Source: Paenibacillus agricola (GTDB lineage Bacteria > Bacillota > Bacilli > Paenibacillales > NBRC-103111). From it: a stretch of 64,000 nucleotides of DNA. Location: positions 124,001 to 188,000 of the forward strand of contig NZ_JAAOIW010000011.1 of assembly GCF_011440305.1 (NCBI RefSeq), written 5' to 3'. Made by a program: the position numbers and the translations under genes. Shown here one piece after another: positions 15,556-23,500 of the stretch. Position 1 is the first letter of the stretch; the number at the start of each line of letters is the position of its first letter. The notes below the pieces were generated by a model that was given only the letters and a program-made list of their open reading frames with translations, did no database searches and was not told the DNA's origin.

Positions 15556-16704
15556 TTAATTATTGAGAATGCTTCCTACTGTCTTATTCATCGGATCCAA
15601 TGTCTTATCATCAAACGACTGATGTTGCATCGTTATTAACAAATCCCTCAAATTGATCGCTGATGAATTCCTGTATAGATCATTGTTCTTTGTCGCCCCT
15701 AAAAAGAGTGAAGGAAGGCTTTCGAGCTGGCGTACTTCCTTGATCGTAAGTTCATTAAGTGAACCCCAACAAATTTGTCCACTTGCATACACATTTGAAT
15801 AGGGAAACAAGAACAATTGCGTATCATTTTTGATGATTGTATCCTTGACTGCAGCGACATACGCATATACCTTCCCTTTGTTCAAAGAGAACCAAAATAA
15901 GAGTTTGGGATAGCCGACTTGGTTATAAACAACCTGGCTCATGTCACCGAAAACGATATCATGCATCCCTTTTTCTACTTCGATTCCAGCAACAATAGAT
16001 CCATCGCCACGCTCCTGATAGAATACACAATTCTTTGGGAGAATGGGGGTAGATAGTTTGTAATTTGACATGTGGGGTATAGCTGCCTCAACCAATACTC
16101 CTGGTGAAGTCTTCTTAGCTAGCGCCTTGTACATTTCATTTATTTGGTCAGTATGCTCTACAACCAATGCATGCTCCAAAAGCCCTGAAATAACCTTCGA
16201 AAGGAGCGGCGCATCAGGGGTATCAAACAATTGAATCCTACCTAGAAGCTCCAGATACATTTGCTGCAGTATGCTCTTATCCTCGATACCTTTTGAGCTC
16301 TTCAATATCTCTTGAAATACGTTGAGCAGATGCTTCTCATCTAATGCTGCCAAATTATATGAGGATCCTATAGCTTGGAAAATAGAAGTGATTATGGCTA
16401 TGCTCGGTTCGTCTTCAGCGCAGTCAAGCACCAGTTTAAACAATCCAGCTAAGTGTTTAGAATCATTTAATTTGGCGTCGTTGAGCAAGCTTTCAAACAA
16501 ATCCTTCAATTCGCCTTGGCGCAATAAGTAATCCATCAACAGATGATCATCCAATTGATCCAAAAGCGAGAGAATTAAATCACCAATTAACACTTTTTTT
16601 GAATCAACAACAATACCGTTGAGACAATCATGCACACTGGCTAATTTCGTGTACTGTTTCGGTAGAATGATTCTCCATTCTGCTATTGAGGGTACTTCTT
16701 TCAT
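15556..16704 (-). CDS. E2-like protein, Prok-E2 family D (PRTRC protein B-like)
   Basis: The ATG at 16704 is preferred (AAGGAG 10 nt upstream) over an in-frame TTG 9 nt earlier. The first 190 or so residues of the 382-residue product are helical. The C-terminal third carries the prokaryotic E2 family D pattern: LLFWFSLNKGKVYAYVAAV, then FLFPYSNVYASGQICWGS with a candidate catalytic Cys at 312. PRTRC protein B proteins have the same P-x-x-NV-x3-G-x-(I/V)-C-x-G core. It overlaps the upstream gene by 77 nt and lies 14 bp before the candidate Ubl gene. A large N-terminal helical extension is unusual. Confidence 0.7.
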   Translation of the reverse strand: MKEVPSIAEWRIILPKQYTKLASVHDCLNGIVVDSKKVLIGDLILSLLDQLDDHLLMDYLLRQGELKDLFESLLNDAKLNDSKHLAGLFKLVLDCAEDEPSIAIITSIFQAIGSSYNLAALDEKHLLNVFQEILKSSKGIEDKSILQQMYLELLGRIQLFDTPDAPLLSKVISGLLEHALVVEHTDQINEMYKALAKKTSPGVLVEAAIPHMSNYKLSTPILPKNCVFYQERGDGSIVAGIEVEKGMHDIVFGDMSQVVYNQVGYPKLLFWFSLNKGKVYAYVAAVKDTIIKNDTQLFLFPYSNVYASGQICWGSLNELTIKEVRQLESLPSLFLGATKNNDLYRNSSAINLRDLLITMQHQSFDDKTLDPMNKTVGSILNN

Positions 16705-17215
16705 TCTCTTCAAACTCCTTTCTCCTCCATATAAATAATGCTTCCACCCACATCTCCTTCAATGTCAAAAAGTCATCCATGAGGGTATGTAGATATGAAA
16801 TCTCATAGACATAATCAATAACAATACCCTTATCTTGGAATTGTATGCTTAATTGAGTTCCTGTGAAATCACAATCAAATGCCAACATGCACATGTCCTC
16901 TTCAAACTCTGACATCTCCGGATACTTTTCTTTTAATCGGGCCCAATCATCGTACCCCTCTAAAGGTAGGAGTATCATCCGATCTTGATATGTTCCGTTT
17001 GATGTTTTTCTTGTAACTTCAATTTCTTCTGGTTCGCATTTGAAGATAATGTTTAGAGCCATCGACAATAAATGATCACCCCAAATGTCTGCTTCAAAAA
17101 TGAAATTTTGTGGAAGTTCATAGCCTTTATCATCCAGTATTTTCAGCACGAGAAGGTTGTCCAACGTCTGAAGGTCGGTCGTAAGTGTCTCAGATGTGAG
17201 GAACAGACTTTTCAT
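16628..17215 (-). CDS. Hypothetical acidic protein upstream of the E2-like gene
   Basis: A 195-residue protein; AGGAGG lies 8 nt before the ATG, which overlaps the previous stop by 1 nt (TAATG). It is acidic, with alternating strands and helices and no membrane segment. Its last 26 codons overlap the start of the E2-like gene in another frame, a long overlap that indicates tight coupling. No family is recognised. Confidence 0.55.
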   Translation of the reverse strand: MKSLFLTSETLTTDLQTLDNLLVLKILDDKGYELPQNFIFEADIWGDHLLSMALNIIFKCEPEEIEVTRKTSNGTYQDRMILLPLEGYDDWARLKEKYPEMSEFEEDMCMLAFDCDFTGTQLSIQFQDKGIVIDYVYEISYLHTLMDDFLTLKEMWVEALFIWRRKEFEENERSTLNSRMENHSTETVHEISQCA

Positions 17216-17595
17216 TAAATAAACCTCCTTTGTTTTTTTGGCAACCCTTTTGGTTTGAACTTGTTGAAATGGACTTCCATTCCAGCGATCCGGTTGATCT
17301 CGACAATGGTCTGACCTTCATTATTGAGATCAGTATCTACTTCACCGTGTTCATCGGATTCATACATATGCAGTTCAGCAAATGTGTCTTCCATGACTTT
17401 TCTATCCAACTCTTTCAAGTTGACTTCGCAAATTTTTAATCTGTCAGAATAACAGACCAGTTCGATGATCTCCAACTTTTTTTCTTGCTGCTCCGCTTTT
17501 TGATCATCAAGTGCACGATTAACCAAGGACTGAGCAAACCGATTCGAATCAAAACTTACGTTGTTTTCAGGTGGTTCTAAATACCAACCATTCAA
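17215..17595 (-). CDS. Hypothetical protein of the accessory operon
   Basis: A 126-residue soluble protein starting downstream of a GGAGG site and a strong hairpin with T-run. An alternating pattern (KKLEIIELVCYSDRLKICEVNLKEL) suggests a beta-rich N-terminal domain; the C-terminus is basic (KPKGLPKKQRRFI). It couples by a 1-nt overlap to the next gene. No family is recognised. Confidence 0.5.
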   Translation of the reverse strand: MNGWYLEPPENNVSFDSNRFAQSLVNRALDDQKAEQQEKKLEIIELVCYSDRLKICEVNLKELDRKVMEDTFAELHMYESDEHGEVDTDLNNEGQTIVEINRIAGMEVHFNKFKPKGLPKKQRRFI

Positions 17596-17613
17596 TTCCT
17601 CTTCCTCCTTTCA

Positions 17614-17662
17614 AATAAAAAAACCCGAAAAAAACAAGGATATCCTTGAATTCTTCGGGTTT
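17614..17662 (-). terminator. Intra-operon terminator
   Basis: AACCCGAA ... TTCGGGTT arms enclose an inner AAGGATATCCTT hairpin on the minus strand, followed by TTTTTATTTG and immediately by the ribosome site of the 126-residue gene. Confidence 0.75.
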
Positions 17663-17685
17663 ATGTATCGCTCCAAACAAATAAA

Positions 17686-17758
17686 GCCCTGGTAGCGAGT
17701 ATCCTCAAATTACAGACAGGAAGACCTCTCTGTGAATGATTCATACCGCCACTAGGGC
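17686..17758 (-). ncRNA. Long imperfect intergenic hairpin, possible structured RNA
   Basis: GCCCTAGTGGCG (17747-17758, read on the minus strand) pairs with CGCTACCAGGGC (17686-17697) with one mismatch and one wobble. It encloses an inner CAGAGAGG/CCTGTCTG stem and is followed by TTTATTTG. It fills most of the 206-bp gap between the GNAT-like gene and the terminator at 17614-17662. It may be a terminator or a regulatory RNA; no known class is recognised. Confidence 0.4.
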
Positions 17759-17868
17759 ATTTTTCTCCGGAGTCAAGCTCAATAAAGAGCAAAAGTTAAT
17801 GTACTTTATTATTTTAACATGCAAGAAGAAAGAAGCGCAAGGAAAAAATACCCTGCGCAGCTTACCTT

Positions 17869-18645
17869 TCAGTATAACTCTTCGTCTGTTAATTCTTCAT
17901 AAGGGGAGATGTCCATAAGTTCCCAATAAGTCATCACACAGCCCTCTAGTCCCTCCCATGCATCAAGTCTTTGCTCTTGGATCATTTGTTGGAGATGATG
18001 CAGGAACTCCGTATGACCATTACCATCTTTAAAGAGCGAATAAGCCTCCATAAATTCACCAGAATCTAAAGCCAGCTGCACCCAGTAGTCGACTTCACGA
18101 AGAGCATAGGCTGCTCTTTTTGCCAAATAACTCCGTTCCAAGGGATGGTATAAAAGCAATAAACCTCTTTTTTTGCTACGGCCAATATCTCTAAAGCCAG
18201 CTTTTTTAAAACAATAACCCGGATTTGTAGAAAGCACTTTACTTTGATCCACATAGGTGATGATCCCTTTAGCTGGGAATTTATCATGCCATGCACAGAT
18301 AGTAGCGTAAACCGCCCAATGTATCATTTCTGATGATAAATAACCACTTTCATTTGAATTATTTCTAAATGCACTGCACTCCCAGACATCCTCCTGCCCA
18401 TCATCCCTGATTCCTCTCCAACTTATCCAAGTGGCACTTGCATCATAGGTGCGGAGTACTAAATTGCTCCCAGGGCGACAAAATTTTGAATTACCTCTCG
18501 ACTGCCTGCTATAGTGGTCATCCATTTTCCTGCGCACATCTTGGTCCATCGTATGGGTCACCAACCATGGACCAAATTTACCATCATGTACATCCAGGCA
18601 TAGTTGTATCCCTTCTTCTTTATTACTCACGTTTATATGGTTCAT
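17869..18645 (-). CDS. Protein with GNAT-like segment, unknown function
   Basis: The ATG at 18645 has GGAGG 9 nt upstream; an in-frame ATG 18 nt earlier has none. The 258-residue product contains a middle segment with the late GNAT signature pattern (GYCFKKAGFRDIG) after a strand-helix unit (MIHWAVYATICAWHDKFPAK), hinting at an acyltransferase-like fold. The C-terminal 80 residues are helical and acidic. A terminator-like hairpin lies between it and the preceding gene. Function is unknown. Confidence 0.45.
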   Translation of the reverse strand: MNHINVSNKEEGIQLCLDVHDGKFGPWLVTHTMDQDVRRKMDDHYSRQSRGNSKFCRPGSNLVLRTYDASATWISWRGIRDDGQEDVWECSAFRNNSNESGYLSSEMIHWAVYATICAWHDKFPAKGIITYVDQSKVLSTNPGYCFKKAGFRDIGRSKKRGLLLLYHPLERSYLAKRAAYALREVDYWVQLALDSGEFMEAYSLFKDGNGHTEFLHHLQQMIQEQRLDAWEGLEGCVMTYWELMDISPYEELTDEELY

Positions 18646-18661
18646 GATATTTATCCTCCCC

Positions 18662-18699
18662 AAAAAAAAGTAAGGCGTGGAACAATAGCTCCAACGCCT
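18662..18699 (-). terminator. Intra-operon terminator
   Basis: AGGCGTTGGAG ... TTCCACGCCT on the minus strand followed by TACTTTTTTTT, directly after the YfbR-like gene and before the next ribosome site. Confidence 0.75.
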
Positions 18700-18706
18700 C
18701 TAATCA

Positions 18707-19525
18707 CTATTCAATTAGATAGATTTGTATTTCATCACTTTGTGGGATAATTAAGTGGCGGATTCCACGTTCGTTCAAAAATCTTTGCACGCCATTAAGA
18801 ATATCCGATGTGAGCTCATCCTTATATAATATGACCTTCCCGTCCTCACACAAACCATGGAGTGTAATATTGGTTTCATTCTCAACATTAATTTCATAAA
18901 GTCCGTTTGCTATGGCTGGAATCATTTCCTTAGTTAGCCGCTCGCTGTTATTTGAAATATCTTTGAGCGTTTGGTCAAAGGATGGGGCGAATACATTTAA
19001 AAAATATTCGACTTCGGGCATGTTCAATTGAGAAATCGCTAGTTGAATCTGCGCCTCTGCCGTTGCAAACTCCTTGTTTCCTGCTGTAAGCTCATATTTA
19101 CATTTCAAGTAAGCATCACAAAGGTCTGCTGCCTTAATCCATTGATGAAGTTCTGAATCTCTAGTACTAAACATATTTTCATAAACAGCTTTCAATTCTA
19201 CTGGTACCATTCCCATAAGTCGGTTTGCAGCCAGCTCCTCGACATGACGCATCTGTGTCAATATGTCCTCATGATGATATTGCAATGGAATTGGGATATC
19301 ACCGGTAAATAGCTGGGTAGTATCGTGCCCCAGAGCTAAAATTATCACTTTCTCGATATCAATGTTTTTTCTGAATATGACGTTGGCAATAGAACACAGG
19401 GCATGGACAATAAAGCAAACGTTCAAAGTATGCTCCGCAACATTTTCTTGCTCCTTGCCCCTTATTAAACTCCACCGGTTAATTTGCCTTAATCTAAATA
19501 AATGAGCGAATAAATGACTTTTCAT
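18707..19525 (-). CDS. YfbR-like 5'-deoxynucleotidase (HD domain) with C-terminal extension
   Basis: The ATG at 19525 follows AAGGAGG. Residues 1-200 match the YfbR family: SHLFAHLFRLRQINRW at the N-terminus, metal ligands His32 (AEHTL) and His67-Asp68 (ALGHDTT), then FTGDIPIP and AADLCDAYLKC. These enzymes hydrolyse deoxynucleoside 5'-monophosphates. At 272 residues it is about 70 longer than E. coli YfbR; the added C-terminal domain (GLCEDGKVILYKDEL ...) is unknown. In a mobile-element operon it may adjust dNTP pools for replication or act in defence. Confidence 0.8.
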   Translation of the reverse strand: MKSHLFAHLFRLRQINRWSLIRGKEQENVAEHTLNVCFIVHALCSIANVIFRKNIDIEKVIILALGHDTTQLFTGDIPIPLQYHHEDILTQMRHVEELAANRLMGMVPVELKAVYENMFSTRDSELHQWIKAADLCDAYLKCKYELTAGNKEFATAEAQIQLAISQLNMPEVEYFLNVFAPSFDQTLKDISNNSERLTKEMIPAIANGLYEINVENETNITLHGLCEDGKVILYKDELTSDILNGVQRFLNERGIRHLIIPQSDEIQIYLIE

Positions 19526-19630
19526 ATGAATTTTCCTCCTTGGAGTGTAGATAACATGCATCCTGTTTGTGATCTTAACAATTTTTCATCAGAGCGAAAT
19601 TGACAATTATAAACCCTTACTAGACCGATT

Positions 19631-20002
19631 TTAAGCCGGCTCCATTATAAAGGCTCCCTCCGGCGTGAATAACAGCCCTCCATCGCCTTGCGTGACATTA
19701 AAATACATTTGTTTCTTATCATATTTAAGTTTATTTATAACCCGATCTTGTGACTGATTTAGCAATTCCATGACTACTGGTCCCTTAGCATCTTCCGAAC
19801 AAAAATAAGTCGTTTGGAATGACCTAGCCGTTACCCACCCACGCGGGTTGCTTGACCGTAAAGGTTTTACCTCTGTTTGCCATGGACCTTCTATAATCAC
19901 ATATTCAGCTGCATAACAGCAGGAATTGTAGTGAATGCTCCAACACGATTTAGCAAGATAATAATGGACAATAGCTTTATAACCTTGCTGTCTTGCCATC
20001 AT
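19631..20002 (-). CDS. Hypothetical protein
   Basis: A 123-residue protein overlapping the previous gene's end by 26 nt. It has a cysteine/tyrosine-rich segment (WSIHYNSCCYAAEYVIIEGPW) and a C-terminal beta-rich part (QMYFNVTQGDGGLLFTPEG). No signal peptide or helix-turn-helix is apparent and no family is recognised. The about 105-bp gap to the YfbR-like gene holds no clear hairpin. Confidence 0.45.
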   Translation of the reverse strand: MMARQQGYKAIVHYYLAKSCWSIHYNSCCYAAEYVIIEGPWQTEVKPLRSSNPRGWVTARSFQTTYFCSEDAKGPVVMELLNQSQDRVINKLKYDKKQMYFNVTQGDGGLLFTPEGAFIMEPA

Positions 20003-20450
20003 TCACGCTTTCCCCACCCGTAAAATCAGGTTCAATACCTGAATCTACAGGGCAGCCTATAATCAAATAATTCGGTTTTATAGCAATCTTAGGTATCAGC
20101 ACATATCCAGCAACATCGGAAAAGCCGGCTTTGTTTTCCTCACCATATAGGTAGGGACCCGTATATTCAATATAGAGGGGGTGAATTAAACTTCTGGCTA
20201 CAGTAATCGAATGCGCTTTGCCAGGGAAATACTGAGTCACCTTTCTCCAGTCAATCTCTTCACTCAAAAATTTGACAATCTCATCACACGTCGTATGATC
20301 ATTGGCTCTGCAGCAATAGATCCCCCGGCCCATCAAACCATCAAGCGATTGTCTGAGCCCCTCCTTTTGTATGCTATGAATATTCCATAAGTAAGTAAAA
20401 TGTTTAAATAGTTCTTTGTTCGCTTCAAGACGGCTTATATTGTAACTCAT
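19977..20450 (-). CDS. Hypothetical protein with an ADP-ribosyltransferase-like N-terminal pattern
   Basis: The ATG at 20450 has GGAGG 9 nt upstream and follows a terminator; the frame is open further upstream but runs back into the helicase end. The 157-residue product has the order LWNIHSIQKEGL, GLMGRGIYCC and PLYIEYTGPYLYG. This recalls small ART/RNA-phosphotransferase-like folds, where an H-x-T/S strand is followed by a GL helix and a G-x-G-IY strand. That is a pattern impression only. No toxin or antitoxin partner is recognised nearby. Confidence 0.4.
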   Translation of the reverse strand: MSYNISRLEANKELFKHFTYLWNIHSIQKEGLRQSLDGLMGRGIYCCRANDHTTCDEIVKFLSEEIDWRKVTQYFPGKAHSITVARSLIHPLYIEYTGPYLYGEENKAGFSDVAGYVLIPKIAIKPNYLIIGCPVDSGIEPDFTGGESVNDGKTARL

Positions 20451-20464
20451 TAGTCGATTCCTCC

Positions 20465-20496
20465 AATAAAATAGGAGACCTAAAATACAGGTCTCC
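20465..20496 (-). terminator. Intra-operon terminator after the helicase
   Basis: GGAGACCTGTATTTTAGGTCTCC on the minus strand, a perfect GGAGACC/GGTCTCC stem followed by TATTTTATT, just before the ribosome site of the next gene. Confidence 0.75.
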
Positions 20497-20508
20497 GCAT
20501 TCAAATTT

Positions 20509-23500
20509 TTAGAAATTCCAACAAAGTTGATCCTCTGCCGGCTCTTTCTTTCCACGTTGTTTTTTATACTTGGTTATTGCGACCACAATTTCAGGATCGT
20601 AGTGAATTTCCGGTTTTTCGGGTTTCACTATATTCGTTCCTGGGAATGCTTTCTCAATGCCAAATGACTGGAAGTCAAAATCGAACAAGGAAGAATCTGC
20701 CTGCTCCTCAACAACAACTGTTTCATCTGGAACATTAGCGGGTACGGATTGTACCTGCCGAAGTTCTTTAGCCGCACGGAAAGCTGCAATATCAACGACC
20801 CCGCATAGACGTAGTGTTTCATCGCCAAGTGCCCGCATACGATCGGACAGCACATCCTTGAACTTGCCTTCCTCTACCATTTCAATATCACCTAAGTCTT
20901 TTGCGGCAAGACTCGTCCAGGATTGCGCAACATCGCTTGTTGCAAAACAGCTCGCCAAGTCACTTGCAAGCGCGGATTGCGAATCGCGGGAATATTGGGC
21001 TAATTCTGAGCTATCCAACCTGCCTTCTACCATGAGCGCATGCCCTCGGCCATTCATGATGTGGATGAATTGCTTCATCTGTTGAGTACCGTTATAAATA
21101 GGGTAGTACACACGGCACTCCCTATCTTGCCCGATCCTCCATGCACGTCGTGAAGATTGCCTGACTGTAGAAACCTCATAATTGAGTTGATAGTAGATGA
21201 TCGTGGGCCAGTACATCATGTCGAGCCCGACTTCTACTAGTTTCATATTAGTTATTATGACCGGAATTTCATCCGCTTCTAATTCAGCAAGCCGCTCCTG
21301 TCGTAAATCGGTATTCGATTCATTCAGAATCTTGCACCTAATTCCATTGTCGGTTAGAATTTCATACAGCCGCTCATTCATGCCGTAATTTCCAGTGTAA
21401 TTATTAAAAATGGTACAACGCCGCTTTTCTGACAGTTCCTTTTTCACGATATCAATAAGCCATCGCTCTTTGGCATGGAGCTGTTGACCTGCCTCATATA
21501 ACTTCGGAGCAGAGACAAAATCCGATTCAAAAGCAACACGAGCACCTAGATCAGGACGGTCACCATAATTAATTGTAGCTGGATTAAACTTCGACCAAAC
21601 GCCAGCTGCACCACTAACCCTAGAAATTCGTGCGCATGTGTCAAATAGATTATTATGAAAACGGCTGTAATTCGCTGCATGATCCGGATCCATATCCAAA
21701 AATACAGGGATCTCCTTCAACTCTACAAGGGGTAACCCCAGATCCTTGAGCTCAATAAAACCGCTTTTATGAAGCAAGAACTGGGCGGTCAATTGCGGGG
21801 CAATCCCTGGAGCTTCCTTGACTTGAGCACCCGTTTTCTTCCTACGTGTGATAACGCCCTCATCACCTTCATCCACTTGGACGACTTTTTCTAATTTACC
21901 AAAGCGGGAAGCCCATTCAATTAATCCAGATTGATGTGTAAAACCCGCGTCCAAAAGGGACTTCGGATCCGTACGCCAAAGCAATTCTTTGATTGATGTG
22001 CTTTTCCCATTTGTTAATGTTCCTGTCAGCATGAGCACCCTTTTAGCAGACTTAACCATTTGTGCAAATGCATCCCCACGACCCGAATCGCCTGCTTTAC
22101 ATTGGTGAGATAATGGATAGGTAAGCCTTTGAAGTGATCGCCGGCTTTTCCCCCCACCCAAACCGTACGGACACCTTTCGATGTATACGGCTTTCCATCA
22201 ACAGAATTTGTAGAAAAAGAGGTTACTCTCTTTCTACTCAACTAATATTAATTTTTACAAATTAAATTAGCAGATCCCCTACATTTGAACCGAATTTGAT
22301 AGTCCTTAGTTTCTCGATTTTTGCTCTATGGTTTTTGGTAAGTTCAAGTCCTTCTGTAATTCCATTTTCGACAAGCAGATGGCATTCAGAACAAAGCCAA
22401 ATCAAATTTAGCACTTTGTTTATCTTATCCATTGGCAGTTTCGAATTTTTATGATGGCAGTTTCGATAACCTTTAACTAATAATGCTCTGCATGCAGGGC
22501 ATGAATGAGCTCCCTTTAGCAAGGTTTGGTTAAAGGCATATTCTCTGTTCATCATATATTCAAAGTTATATATGCCCCTTTTTCCACTTAATGACGAAGC
22601 TAATGTTGTATCATCATAAAGAGCAGGTCTTGAAATGGGAAAGCGTCTGCCGTTTGAAGATTTAGCATAAGCCATTCTTCCTGCGCCGGAAAAAGGTGTT
22701 AGTATAGGATTAAACTTGGTACAATATTTGATCGGTGTGATAGCTGCCTTTGTAACTCCTATCCACTGGTCTTCAATTTTTACGGCCCATGATTTATCTA
22801 TTCGTGTGACTGGATTGCCGTCATTATCAAATTTGTGACGATTTGGACGGTTCGCCAGATTGCATATTCTAACTTTTTGCATACGATAGTTGTCACCATA
22901 AGCTTTCTTGAAAACTTTGAAGAGGGTCACATCTAAGGCACGATCAAGTTTACATAGTATTTTCTTAGCAATACTTTGACGCCAATATTCTGCAATACCG
23001 ACTATTTTTGCATTCATTCTTTCGATATGAATGGCACGCAAATGTTCGTCTTGGTCTAGAAGCTTATTGGCTTGCTTGATCAAATCACGTTTTTGCTCTA
23101 AAACCCTTTTAGGACTTGGATAGGCTTTTCCCACTATTTTCGTTATTGGTTTACTCGGCGTTCTTCTTCGGAGTTCTCCAGATATACAGTAACCTAAAAA
23201 TTCAACAGGTCGTGAAGTACAGTCTGTAAGTAAAGTCTTTTCATCCGAAAGCTCCAATTTTAATTTATGTTTGAAATACTTTGTGAGCCAGTGGGAAAGC
23301 CGAGAAGAAACCTCTTTCGTAGTGGTTTGAATGATCCAATCATCTGCGTATCTTGTAAGGAAAACAGGTTCGATCCCTTTACCTCGTAATGCTCTTCTAC
23401 CATTAGCAACACTTGAAGCTTCCAATATGGCTTTATTAGTGTCGTACATCCTACTAATAGTCCAATCGAAATCATTAAGATAAGCATTTGCTAGGAGCGG

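Noticed and set aside
22113-22241. Separate small ORF and helicase start at 22161
   Set aside because: These codons lie in the intron 3' domains; the helicase continues from exon 1.
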